64,000 nucleotides of DNA, from the NCBI RefSeq assembly GCF_016863135.1, contig NZ_BOOH01000017.1, positions 62,001 to 126,000 of the forward strand, read 5' to 3'. Positions within the stretch are counted from its first letter, which is position 1. Every line of letters starts with the position of its first letter. Below, piece after piece: positions 48,714 to 61,800 of the stretch. Position numbers and translations under genes: made by a program. The DNA comes from Planobispora longispora (GTDB lineage: Bacteria; Actinomycetota; Actinomycetes; Streptosporangiales; Streptosporangiaceae). The notes below the pieces were generated by a model. The model made no database searches and had not been told where the DNA came from. It worked only from the letters and a program-made list of their open reading frames with translations.

Positions 48714-49775
48714 ATGTCCCATCCCCCCATGCCCGCTCCCGGCACCCGGCTCGCCAAGCGTCTCCTGCTCGCCCTCACCGCGCTGACCCTGACCGCGGTC
48801 GCCGCCGGCTGCGGTGCGGACCGGCCCGCCGACCGGGCCGAGGCCACACCGGCCGCACCGGTCGCCTCCGGGACCGCGCCGGCCACGGGATCGGCCTTCC
48901 CCGTGACGGTCGAGCACCTGTACGGCACGACGGAGATCAAGAAGAAGCCGGAGCGGATCGTCACCTTCGGCCTCAGCGACCACGAGCCGGTGCTGGCGCT
49001 CGGCCACAAGCCGATCGGCGTGGTGGACTGGTTCCAGCGGACTCCGTTCACCGACTGGCCGTGGACCAAGGACGTCTGGGGCGGCGCCGAGCCCACGGTC
49101 CTGGGCCTGCGCGAGGACGGCGTCAAGTTCGAGAAGCTGGTCGCGCTCAAGCCCGACCTGATCTTCGCCATGTACTCCGGCATCCAGAAGGAGCACTACG
49201 ACCAGCTCTCGAAGATCGCCCCGGTGGTCGCCCAGCCCAAGGGCTACGACCCCTACGCCGCGCCGTGGCAGGAGATGACCCTGCTGGCCGGGCGGGCCCT
49301 GGGCGAGGAGGCCAGGGCCAAGGAGCTCATCGCCGGGATCGACGAGAAGTTCGCCCAGGTGCGCAAGGAGAATCCGCAGTGGTCGGACATGACCGCCGTC
49401 GCCGCCGACAGCTTCAAACCCGGGCAGTACTCGGCCTTCCAGAAGGGTGACCCCAAGTCGGCGTTCCTGGCCGAGATGGGCTTCACCGTCCCCACGGAGA
49501 TCACCGAGAAGGCGGGCACGTCGAACGTCGCCGAGTTCGGCTCCGAGGGCCTGAACATGCTGGAGGTCGACCGGCTGGTCTGGCTCACCACCGGCAAGGA
49601 GCCCTGGGAGCGCATCAAGAACGACAAGGTCTACAAGGAGCTGAAGGTCGCCAAGGAGGGGCGCGACCTCTTCCTGACCTACCAGGACCCGCCGATCGGA
49701 GCGGCGCTGTCCTTCAACACGGTGCTCAGCATCCCGTACGCCATCGAGCAGGTCGCGCCGCTGATCAAGAAGTAG
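48714..49775 (+). CDS. Siderophore ABC transporter substrate-binding lipoprotein
   Basis: This 353-residue lipoprotein starts at ATG 48714, behind GAAGAGGAAAAG. Its lipobox is VAAGC. The fold is the helical-backbone FecB/FhuD type: TVEHLYGTTEIKKKPERIVTFG, EKLVALKPDLIFAMYSG, LSKIAPVVAQ, IDEKFAQVRKENPQW. It should capture the ferric siderophore for the two FecCD permeases transcribed divergently. The gene is immediately downstream of the iron-box promoter and 63 bp before the NRPS, probably in the same transcript. Confidence 0.95.
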   Translation: MSHPPMPAPGTRLAKRLLLALTALTLTAVAAGCGADRPADRAEATPAAPVASGTAPATGSAFPVTVEHLYGTTEIKKKPERIVTFGLSDHEPVLALGHKPIGVVDWFQRTPFTDWPWTKDVWGGAEPTVLGLREDGVKFEKLVALKPDLIFAMYSGIQKEHYDQLSKIAPVVAQPKGYDPYAAPWQEMTLLAGRALGEEARAKELIAGIDEKFAQVRKENPQWSDMTAVAADSFKPGQYSAFQKGDPKSAFLAEMGFTVPTEITEKAGTSNVAEFGSEGLNMLEVDRLVWLTTGKEPWERIKNDKVYKELKVAKEGRDLFLTYQDPPIGAALSFNTVLSIPYAIEQVAPLIKK

Positions 49776-49838
49776 TCCCGCGTCCGACGACATCCGACGA
49801 CATTCCCCCGTGGCGGGGCACGAGAAGGCATGGAGACG

Positions 49839-52800
49839 ATGGTCGAGGACGGACGTGTGCTGCCGCTGACCGGCGCGCAGACCGGGATCTGGCTGGCCCA
49901 GCGGATCGAGCCGGACAGCCCGGTGTACAACATCGGCTGCTATGTGGACCTCTCCGTCCCCGCCGGACGGGGGGACGGAGAGGTCACCGGGGAGGGACCC
50001 GCGCCGGACGGGCCTGATGCGCCGGATGGCTCCGAGGCGCTGGATGGGCTCGCGACGGCGGGCGGGCCTGAGACGGCGGGCGGGCCCGACGTGCCGCGCC
50101 TGGCCGCGGCGGTGCGGCGGGCCGTACGGGAGGCCGAGCCTCTGCACGTGGTGTTCACCGAGGTGGAGGGCCGCCCCGTCCAGGCCCGCCGCCTCCCCGG
50201 GGGCTGGGCGCCCGCCGTCCTGGACCTGACCGGCGAGCCCGACCCCGAGGCGGCGGCCCGCGCCTGGATGGACGCCGACATGGCCCGGGTCGCCGACCTG
50301 GCGCGCGGTCCCCTGTTCGCCCAGGCGCTGCTGCGGATCGGCCCGCACCGGGTCTGGTGGTACCAGCGCTACCACCACCTGCTCACCGACGGGTACGGGG
50401 TCCTGCAGATCACCAACCGGGTCGCCGAGCTGTACGGCGCGGAGCTCGCGGAACTCGCAGATCCCGCGGAGCTCGCGGGGCTCGCAGATCCCGCGGGGCT
50501 CGCAGATCCCGCGGGGCTCGCAGATCCCGCGGGGCTCGCGGAGCCCGCGGACGGCGCCCCGGTCGCGCACAGCTGGTCGCTGCGGAATCTGATCTCCGGT
50601 GACACGGCCTACCGCGGCTCGGAGCAGCACACGGCCGACCGCGACTTCTGGCACGACCGGCTCGCCGGCCTGCCCGACGAGCCCGCCCGCCTGGTGGAGT
50701 GCCCGCCCGTCCAGGCGGCCCGGACCCTCCGGCGCACCGTGGAGCTGTCCGCCGAGCGGACGGAGCGGCTGCGCGAGGCCGCCGCCTCCGCCGGGACCCG
50801 CCTGTCCCGCCTGGCCATCGCGGCCATGGCGGCCTACCTGCACCGGGCCACCGGCGAGCAGGACGTGGTGCTCGGCCTGCCGGTGACCGGCCGGGTGGAC
50901 GCCGGGTCGCGGGACACGCCCGGCCTGATGTCCAACGTCCTCCCGCTCCGCCTGGCCGTACGGCCCGACACGACCCCCGCCGAGCTCGTCGAGGCGGTCG
51001 CCGGGAACGTCCGCGAGCTGGCCGCGCACGCGCGCTACCGGGGTGAGGACCTGGCCAGGGAGCTGGGACGCCCCGAGGGCCTGCGCGCCCTCATCGGTCC
51101 CACCGTCAACGTCATGCCCTTCCACGGGGAGACGCGGTTCGGCGACCTGTCCGGCGTGATCCACTACCTGTCCCTCGGTCCGGTCATCGACCTGTCCGTC
51201 GCCGTCTACGACCGGCCCGCCGGGCAGGGCCTGCGCGTCGACTTCGACGCGGACGCCTCCGTCTGCGGCCCGGAGGAGCTCGCCGGGCACGAGCGGCGCT
51301 TCCTGGCGGTGCTGGAGGCGGTGGCCACCGCGATGACCACCGCCCCGGACCGGCCGCTGGGCGCCATCGACCTGACCACCGACGACGAACGCCGGCTGGT
51401 GCTCGACCGCTTCGCCGGCGCCCTGCCTCCGGTCCAGGAGCTGTCGTGGACCGCGGCGTTCGAGCGGCGGGCCGCGCACGCGCCGGACGCGCTCGCCCTG
51501 ATCTGCGAGTCGGAGCGGCTGTCGTACGCCGAGCTGAACGGCCGGGCCAACCGGCTGGCCCGGCTGCTGCGCGCCCGCGGAGTCCGCGCCGAGGACGTCG
51601 TCGCGGTCGCCGTGCCCCGCTCGGCCGACATGGTCGTCGCCCTGCTCGGTGTGATGAAGGCGGGCGCCGCCTATCTTCCCCTCGACCTGGACCACCCGGC
51701 GGACCGGGTGGCGTACATGATCGAGGACGCGCGGGCGCGCGCCGTCGTCTCCGTGACGGACCTCGCCGGCGAGCTTCCCGAGCTCCGCGATCTCCGTGAG
51801 TCCCGCGATCTCCGTGAGTCCCGCGAGGTTCCTGAGTCATGTGAGACTTCTGGGCCCCGCCAGCCTCGCGAGGTCTCCGTCCCCCGGTTGCTCCTGGACG
51901 ACCCCGCCGTCGTCGCGGAGCTGGCCGGTCTGGAGGACACCGACCTCACCGACCTCCCCGATCTCGCCGGCCTGGGCCTGGACCGGGCCGCGTACGTCAT
52001 CTACACCTCGGGATCGACCGGCCGCCCCAAGGGGGTGGTGATCTCCCACGACGGCATCGGCAGCCTGATCCGCACCGCCACCGAACGGCTCGGCGTGGAC
52101 GCCGCCAGCCGGGTCGTGCAGTTCGCCTCGGTCGGGTTCGACGTCGCCGTCTGGGACCTGGTCATGTCCCTGTGCGTGGGCGGCACGGCGATCATCGTGC
52201 CCGCCGAGCGGCGCGTCGCCGGGGAGGAGCTGACCGGCTACCTCACCGGGCACCGGGCCACCCACATGATCCTGCCTCCGTCACTGGTGGCCGCCCTCCC
52301 CGCCGAGTGCGAGCTGCCCGAGGGCGGGGTGCTCGTGGTGGGCACCGAGGCCGTCCCGGCCGAGCTGATCGCCCGATGGGGGCGGCGCATGCGGGTCGTG
52401 GTGGCGTACGGCCTCACCGAGGCGACGGTGAACTCCACGCTCTGGCTCGCCGACCCCGACCTGCCGGGCCCGGTGCCGATCGGCGTCCCCGACCCGGGGA
52501 CCCGCTGCTACGTGCTCGACTCCGCGCTGCGGCCGGTGCCGCCCGGCGCCGTGGGCGAGCTGTACGTCGCGGGCCGCGGACTGGCCCGCGGCTACCTCGG
52601 CAGGCCGGGCCTGACCGCCGAGCGGTTCGTCTCCGACCCGTTCGGCGCGCCCGGCGACCGCATGTACCGCACCGGGGACCGGGCCCGCTGGCGTCCCGAC
52701 GGGAACATCGACTTCCTCGGCCGCGAGGACGGCCAGCTCAAGATCAGGGGCTATCGCATCGAGCCCGGCGAGGTCGAGAGCGCCCTGATGGCCCACCCCG

Positions 52801-55800
52801 CCGTCGCGCAGGCGGCGGTCGTCGCCCGCGAGGACCACCGCGGCGTCAAGCGGCTCGTGGCCTACGTGACGGGACCCGGATCAGGGGCCGGCTCTGAGCC
52901 CGTGAACGGGGCCGGGTCTGAGCCCGTGAACGGGGCCGGGTCTGAGCTCGGGAACGGGACCGGCTCCGGGCTGGGATCCGCTTCCGCCTCCACCCCCGGC
53001 TCCGGCTCCGCTCCGGGCCCTGGCTCCGCCTCCGGGGACGGGGCCCGGTTCCGGGCCGTCGACCCGGCGGAGCTGCGGAGTCTGGTGGCGGGCACGCTGC
53101 CCGACTACATGGTGCCCGGCACGATCGTGGTGCTGGACGGCGTGCTACCGCTGACCCCGAACGGCAAGCTGGACAGGCAGGCTCTGCCGGAACCCGAGTG
53201 GACGGCGCAGACGGGGGGCACCGCCCCGTCCACCCCGGCCGAGCACGTCCTGGCCGATCTCTTCGCCGAACTGCTCGGGCTGCCCGCGGTGGGCGTCCAC
53301 GACGGGTTCTTCGAGCTCGGCGGCGACAGCATCGTCGCGATCCAGCTGGTGAACCGGGCCCGCCGCGCCGGGCTGGTCATCACCCCCCGCGACGTCTTCC
53401 GGCTCCGGACCGTCGCCGCGCTCGCCCGTGAGCAGGCCGGCCGGGCCGGTCAGGCCCCGGAGCAGGTCCACGACCCGGGCGTCGGCGACGCGCCGGCGAC
53501 CCCGATCATCCACTGGCTGCGCGAGCTCGTGGAACCGGCGCGATCCACAGGGCCCGCGGAACTCCCAGAACCCGCCGATCCCGTCCAGCCCATCGATCCG
53601 CAGGCCGTCGATCCGCAGGCTGTGGATCCACAGGTCGTCGGTCCACAGGCCGACGATTCCGCGCGGCCTACGGGGGCCGCCGGTCCCGGGAGGCCGATCG
53701 ACGGCTTCCACCAGGCCGTGGTGCTGCAGGTTCCGGCGGATCTCACCACCGAGCTGCTGGCTTCGGTCCTGCAGGCCGTACTGGACCATCACGGCATGCT
53801 GCGCGCCCGGCTGCGGCGGGCCGACGGCTGGGCCCTGGAGGTCCCGCCGCCGGGCGCGGTCCGGGCGGCCGGCCTCGTGGAGCGGGTCGAGGTCGGCGCG
53901 AACCTTCCACAGGCTGTGGACAGTTCGGACGGGACGGCCGTCGCGGACGGCGCGGGCATCGCCGTCCGTGGGGATACCCCCGGTATCCGGAACGATGCGG
54001 AGATCACGGGCGTCCCGGGGGCCCGGGGCGGTACGGCTGTCACGGGCAGCGGGGGCGCCCTGGGCGAAATGATCGCCGAGCACCGCCGCCGGGCCGCCGG
54101 CCGGCTGGCCCCCGAGGAGGGCCGGATGCTCCAGGCGGTCTGGCTCGACGCCGGGCGGAGCGTCCCCGGACGGCTGGTGCTGGTCGCCCACCACCTCGTC
54201 GTCGACGGCGTGTCCTGGCGCATCCTGCTGGCCGACCTCGCCCAGGCCGCCCGGTCCCTCGCGGCGGGACAACCGGTCACCCTGCCGCCGGTCGGCACGT
54301 CCTTCCCGCGCTGGTCGCGGATGCTGGCCGCGGACGCGCTGACCGCTTCCCGCCGGGCCGAGCTGGAGAGCTGGCGGGAGATGCTCCGCGAGCCGGCCCC
54401 GGCCCTCGGGCTGCGGCCGCTGGACCCGGCGACCGACACGGCGGCGAACGAACGTTCGCTGACGGTGTCGCTGCCCGGCGACCAGACCGCCCCGCTCCTC
54501 GCCGACCTCCCGGCCGCCTACCACGGCACGGTCAACGACGTCCTGCTGACCGCGCTCGCCGCCGCGGTCGCCCGCTGGCGTCAGGACCGTCCGGCCGGCA
54601 TCGGCGCGGATTCCGGTCCGGGCACGAGCCGTGGGCTCCTGCTGGAGCTGGAGGGCCACGGGCGCGAGCAGGACGAGCTGGCGAACGGGGACGGCCCGGC
54701 GGGCGGGGCCGCTCTGGCGGGTGGGAACGACCTGGCGGGTAGCAGTGACCTGGCGGATGAGATCGACCTGGCGGGCGGGGCCGATCTGTCCCGCACCGTG
54801 GGCTGGTTCACCAGTGTCTTCCCGGTCCGGATCGACGCCGGTGACATCGACTGGGCGGAGTTCCGGGCAGGCGGGCCCGCCGTCGGTCGCGCGCTCAAGC
54901 GGATCAAGGAGCAGCTGCGCGCCCTGCCCGGCTCCGGCCTGGGCTACGGGCAGCTGCGCCACCTGAACGAGGAGACGGCGGGCGCGCTGGCCGCCGCGCC
55001 GGAACCGCAGCTGCTCTTCAACTACCTGGGCCGCTTCCGGGCGGACGAGGGCGGGGACTGGCGGCTCGCCGACGACGCCGAGCCGCTGACGGCCGGCCGT
55101 GACCCGGGGATGCCGCTGTCGCGTCCGCTGGAGATCAACGCGGTCGTCCGGGACGGGACCTCGGGGCCGGAGCTGAGCGCGACCTGGTCGTGGCCGGACG
55201 GGGTCCTCGACCGCGCCGGTGTCGCCGAGCTGGCCGGGCTCTGGCTGGAGGCGTTGCGAGGGCTCACCGCGCACCTGGCCGCGCCGGACGCGGGAGGACA
55301 CACCCCCGCGGACTTCCCGCTGGTGGAGATCGGCCAGGACGAGATCGACGAGCTGGAGGCGGCCCCGTACGGCCTGCGGGACGTCCTGCCGGTCACCCCG
55401 CTCCAGCAGGGACTGTTCTTCCACGCGCTCTTCGACGAGGACGTCTCCGACGTCTACACGGTGCAGCAGGTCATCGAGCTGACCGGTGTCGACCGGGACG
55501 CGGGGAATGCCGAGAGAGCCGAAGGCGCCGGGCGGAACGCCGTCGACGGCGCCGCCGGAGGCGCCCTGCACCGCGCGGTGCAGGGGCTGCTGGAGCGCCA
55601 CCCGCTCCTGCGCGCCGGGTTCCGGCAACGGTCCGACGGCCGCGTCGTCCAGTTCGTCCCCGGTACGGTGACCGTGCCGTGGCGGGAGATCGACGCTCTG
55701 CGCCCCGAGGGCGGGACGGCCCACACCGCGGAAGGGGAGATCGTCCGCGCCGTCGCGGAGGAGGAGCGGGCGCACCGGTTCGACCTCGCGGCTCCCCCGT

Positions 55801-58800
55801 TGATGCGCGCCGCGTTCGTCCGCGGCGCGGACCGCCACTGGCTGGTCCTCACGCTCCACCACCTCGTCGCCGACGGCTGGTCGGTGCCGATCATGCTGCG
55901 TGACCTGCTCGCCGGGTACCGGGCCGATGCCGAGAAGCCCGGCGGGACGAGCACCGGTGCGGAAAGCCTCGGCGGGGTGAGCGCCGGTGCCGAGAAGAGC
56001 CGCGGAGCGAGCACCGGTGCGGAGCGAACCGACGAGGCGGCTGACACTCGCGCCGCGATCTCTGGCAAAGCGGCGGCTGACGCTCGCGCCGCGGTCTCTC
56101 TCTGCCGCGAATACTTCTCCTGGCTGAAGGGCCGCGACCGGGAGGCGGCGCGCGCCGCCTGGCGGCAGGCGCTGTCCGGGCTGGAGGAGCCGACCCTGCT
56201 GGCGCGGGCCGTACGCGGGGCCGTATCCACGGATGAGGCCGTGCCCGCGAGCGGGGCCGTACCGGCGGGTGAGGCGGCGCCCGGGCCGATCGGGCAGGTC
56301 CGCGGCGAGCTCACCGCGGAGCTGACCGCCGAGCTGACCGCGTGGGCGCGCGGGCGCGGGCTCACGCTGAGCACCGTCATCCAGGGCGCATGGGGACTGC
56401 TCGCGGGACGCCTCACCGGTCGTCGCGACGTCGTGTTCGGCACCACCGTCTCCGGCCGGCAGGCCGCCGTCGAGGGCGTCGAGTCGATGGTGGGCCTGCT
56501 GGTCAACACGTTGCCGGTACGGATGACGTGGCGGCCCGGCGAGCACCCGGCCGACCTTCTGACCCGGCTCCAGGACGCCCAGGCGGACCTGCTCGACCAC
56601 CAGCACCTCGGACTGGCGGAGATCCAGCGGCTGGCCGGGTTCACCGATCCGGACACGCGGAGCCTGTTCGACACCCTCGTCGTGATCGAGAACTACCCCG
56701 TCAGAGGGGACCTGCGCGCCCCCGGCGGGGCCTTCGAGATCACCGGGGTCGACATCCGCGACGCCTCCCACTACCCCCTGTCCCTCACCGCGGTGCCCGG
56801 GGACCGGCTGGACCTGCGGCTCGACTACGACACCGGGCGGTTCGACGCCGGGACGGCCGCGCGGCTCTCGGCGGCGCTGATCCGGTTGCTCGAAGAGATG
56901 GCCGCGGATCCCGACCGCCCGGTCGGCCGGTTCGACCTGCTGCCCGCCACCGACCGTGGGCGGGCGGCGCTCACCGGAGCGGTCAGGCCGGTCCCGGAGG
57001 AGACGCTGGCGACGGCCTTCGCCGCGCAGGTCGCCGCCTCGCCCGGCGCCACCGCGCTGATCTCCGGTGCGGAGGAGGTCTCCTACGCCGAGCTGGACCG
57101 CAGGGCCGAGGACCTCGCCCGGCGGCTGGCCGCCCGGAGGATCGGCGCGGGGCAGTTCGTGGCGGTGGCGGTCCCGCGCTCGATCGAAATGATCGTCGCG
57201 CTGCTGGGCGTGCTGAAGTCGGGTGCGGCGTACGTGCCACTGGACGTCGAGTACCCCGCGGACCGGCTGGCGTTCATGCTCGCCGACTGCGGGGCCCGCG
57301 CCGTCGTCACCACGGAGGAGACCGCCGCCCGGCTCCCCGGGGCGTACGGCGTCGAGCGCGTCATGATCGACCGCGGGGAGGCCGCCGACGGAGCCGAGCC
57401 CGGATCGGGGACGCCCGCCTCGCGTCCGGCCATTCCCGTCTCGCGTCCGGCCGGGTCCGGCGATCCCGCCTATCTCATCTACACGTCGGGCTCGACCGGC
57501 CGCCCCAAGGGCGTCGTCGTCACGCACCGGGCGATCATCGGCCACCTCGCGTGGGCGCAGGGCGAGTTCGGTCTGGACTCCGGCGACCGCATGCTCCAGC
57601 AGGCGTCGGCGAGCTTCGACGCCTCCGTCTGGCAGATCTTCTGGCCGCTGTGCGCCGGGGCCGCCGTCGTGCTCGCCGAGCCCGGCGGACACTTCGACCC
57701 GGACTACCTGGCCGGTCTCATCCAGGAGCGGCGCGTCACCGTCCTGGACATCGTCCCCTCGATGATCCAGGCGTTCCTGGCCACCGAGGAGGTCGCCGGC
57801 GACTCGGCGTGGGCCGCGAGCCTGCGCAAGGTCTTCGGCGGCGCCGAGGCGCTGACCGCCGGGGTGGCCCGCCGCTGGCGGGAGCTGACCGGCGTGCCGG
57901 TGGACAACTGCTATGGGCCGACCGAGGCCACGGTCCAGGTCACCTGGCAGGACGGATCCCAGCAAGCCGGGTCGCAACCGTCCGGACTCCTGCCGTCAGA
58001 GTCTTCGCCGTCCGAGTCTTCGACGTCCGGGTCCCGGCGATCCGGGTCCCCGTCGTCCGGGGGCGGGGCCGTCCCGATCGGCGGGCCGGTCTGGAACACC
58101 CGCCTCTACGTCCTCGACGCCTGCCTGCGGCACGCGCCCGAGGGCGTGCCGGGGGAGCTCTACATCGCCGGGGACCAGCTGGCCCTCGGCTACCACGGCC
58201 GTCCCGGTCTCACCGGTGAGCGGTTCGTCGCCGACCCGTACGGCCCGCCGGGCACGCGCATGTACCGCACCGGCGACCTGGTGCGGCGCCGCCCCGACGG
58301 CGCCCTGGAGTACGTGGGCCGGACCGACCACCAGGTCAAGATCCGCGGTAACCGCGTCGAGCTCGGCGAGGTCGAGGCCCGGCTGGCGGACGAGCCCGGG
58401 GTCGCACGGGCCGTGGCGGCGGTCCACGGCTCGGGGGCCGCCGCGCGGCTGGTCGGGTACGCGCTGCCGGAGCCCGGCGCCCGGCTCGACGGAGCCGCGC
58501 TCCGTTCCGCGCTGGCCGCGGCGCTGCCCGCCCCGATGGTCCCCGGCGCGGTCGTCGTGCTCGACGCGCTTCCGCTGACGCCCAACGGCAAGGTGGACCG
58601 GGCCGCCCTGCCCGTCCCGGACGCCGCCGCCGGGGCCGCCCGGAGGGAGGCGCGGGCGCCGCGCACCGAACGGGAGGCGCTGCTCTGCCGGATCTTCACC
58701 GAGGTCCTGGGGACCGAGGCCGGAGCCGACGACGACTTCTTCGTGCTCGGCGGCGACAGCATCGCGTCCATCACCGTCTCCGGGCGCGCCCGCCGGGCCG

Positions 58801-61800
58801 GTCTGCCGCTCAGTCCCCGCGACGTCTTCACGCACCGCACGCCCGCCGCGCTGGCCGAGGCGGTGGCCGGGACGCAGGCGGGAGACGGAGCACCCGAGGG
58901 GAACGGGGCGCGGGAGGGCGACACCGACCACGCGGGGCGGGCGGGAGACGGGACGCGAGCGGACCTGATGCGGCTGACCGCCGGGGAGGCCGACCGGGTG
59001 CGGCAGGTCAGCCCCGTCCCCGTCGAGGACGTCTGGCCGCTCTCCCCGCTGCAGGAAGGCATCTTCTTCCACTCCACCTACGACGCCGGCGACGCGGACG
59101 CGGTCGACGTCTACACCTCGCAGGACGTCTTCACGTTCACCGGGCGGATCGACGCCGACCGGCTCCGCGCGGCCTGCGCGGCGCTGCTGGCGCGCAACCC
59201 GAGCCTGCGCGCCGGGTTCACCGGCGAGGGGCTGCCCCGGACGGTGCAGTTCATCGGCGCCGACGTGCCGTCCCCGGTGCGCGAGATCGACCTGTCCCGC
59301 CTGCCCGCCGCCGAGCAGGCCGAGCGGGTGGCCGCGCTGCTGGCCGAGGACCGGACCCGGCGGTTCGACCTGTCCAGCCCGCCGCTGATGCGGCTGCTGC
59401 TGATCCGGCTCGGCGATCACGACCGGCTGGTGGTCAGCCACCACCTGATCCTGTGGGACGGCTGGTCGGCCTGGCTGTTCCTGGAGCAGCTGTTCGCCCT
59501 GTACGACCGGGCGGGCGACGACCGCGGCCTGCCCGCCCCCGGCTCCTACCGGGACTACCTGGCCTGGCTCGCCGGACAGGACTCCGGAGCGGCGCTGGCG
59601 GCCTGGCGCGAGGCCCTGTCCGGCTTGGCCGAGCCGACGCTGGTACGGCCCGCCGACGACGGCCTGCGCCCGGTGATCCCGCTGAACCTCGACGCCCTGC
59701 TCCCCGCGGAGCTCGGCGACCGGCTCCGCGCCACGGCCCGCGAGCACGGCCTGACCCTCAACACCGTGCTCAACGCCGCCTGGGGGCTCATCCTGTCCGC
59801 CGCCGCCGGCCGCGACGACGTGGTCTTCGGCGCGGCGGTCGCGGGACGCCCGGTGGCGGTCCCCGAGGTGGAGAGCATCATCGGGATGTTCCTCAACACG
59901 GTTCCGGTGCGGATCTCCTTCGACCCGCGCGAGCCCGTGCTGGACCTCCTGCGGCGGGTGCAGGACGAGCGCGTGGCGCTGATGCCGTACGAGCACCTGG
60001 GTCTGGGGGAGCTGCAGCGGGAGAGCGGGCACCGCAGGCTCTTCGACACGCTCTTCGTGCTGCGCGACGCCGGCGGCGAGGAACGGATGACCGCGTTCAC
60101 GCGGGGCAACGGCATCGTGGACGTGACCGGGATCGACGCCACCCACTACCCGCTCACCCTCATCGTGACCCAGGGCTCCCGGCTGCGCGTGACGCTGTCG
60201 TACCGGCCCGACGCGTTCGGGGCGGACGAGGCCGCCGCGCTGCTGGCGCGCTACACGGCGGTGCTGGAGCGCCTGGTGGACGGCCTGGCGGAGCGGACCG
60301 GCGCACTCGACCTGCTCCTCCCGGGAGAGCGGCGGAGCCTCGGCGCGGAGTGGGACGCCACGCGGCGCCCGCTGCCCCCGGCGACCGTCGCCGAGCTGCT
60401 CGCCGAGCAGGCGGCGCGCACCCCGGACGAGGTGGCCCTGGTCTTCGGCGCCGAGCGCCTGACCTACGCCGAGCTGGACGTGCGGATCAACCGCATGGCC
60501 CGGCTGCTGCTGGCGTACGGCGCCGCGCCGGAGCGGGTGGTCGCGCTGGCCCTGCCGCGCTCGGCCGACATGGTCGTGGCGCTGTTCGCCGTGCTCCAGA
60601 CGGGCGCCGCCTACCTGCCCCTGGACCTGGAGTATCCGGCCGAGCGACTGGAGTTCATGCTCCGGGACACCGCCCCGGCGTGTGTGGTGACCACCACGGC
60701 GGTCGCCGCGACGCTCCCGGACACCGGGGTGACGCGCGTCCTGCTCGACGACCCGGCCACGGTCGCGGCGCTGGCGGCGCTGCCCTCCGGCGTACTGGCC
60801 GACGGCGAGCGCCCGGCCTTCGCCCGCGACCTGCCGCACCGGCTGGAGCACCCGGCATACGTGATCTTCACCTCGGGCTCCACCGGCCGCCCCAAGGGCG
60901 TCGTCACGCCCTATCGCGGGCTGACGAACATGCAGTTCAACCACCGCGAGGCCATCTTCGACCCGGCGATCGCGGCGGCCGGCGGGCGGCGGCTGCGCAT
61001 CGCCCACACCGTCTCCTTCGCCTTCGACATGTCGTGGGAGGAGCTGCTCTGGCTGATCGAGGGGCACGAGGTCCACGTCTGCGACGAGAACCTGCGCCGC
61101 GACGCCGAGGCGCTGGTGGCCTACTGCGACCGTGAACGGGTCGACGTCGTCAACGTGACGCCCACCTACGCCCACCACCTCATCGAGGAGGGCCTGCTCG
61201 ACGGGCACCGGCCCCCGCTGGTGCTGCTCGGCGGCGAGGCGGTGTCCGAGACGGTCTGGAGCACGCTGCGGGACACCCCCGCAACGTTCGGCTACAACCT
61301 GTACGGGCCGACCGAGTACACGATCAACACGCTCGGCGCCTCCACCGGCGACAGCCCGACCTCCACGGTGGGGCGGCCGATCTGGAACACCCGCGCCTAC
61401 GTGCTCGACTCCGCGCTGCGCCCGGTCCCGCCGGGCACCCCGGGCGAGCTCTACATCAGCGGGGTCGGCCTGGCGCGCGGCTACCACCGCAGGCCCGGCC
61501 TGACCGCCGCGAGCTTCGTCGCCGACCCGTTCGGCGACGAGCCGGGCGCCCGCATGTACCGCACCGGCGACCTCGTGCGCCTCCGTCCCGACGGCAACCT
61601 GGACTTCCTCGGGCGGACCGACGACCAGGTGAAGATCCGCGGTTACCGGGTCGAACTGGGCGAGATCGGGGCGGCGCTGGAGGAGCATCCGCTGGTCTCG
61701 CACGCCGCCGTCGTGGCCGACGCCTCCGGGCCGGGCGGGGCCAAGCGGCTGGTCGGGTACGTCGTGCCCCAGGACGCCGCCGTGCTCCAGGACGCCGCCG

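Noticed and set aside
50454-50543. Repeat array as a possible CRISPR or recombination site
   Set aside because: 18-bp units are in frame inside the NRPS condensation domain and have no spacers.
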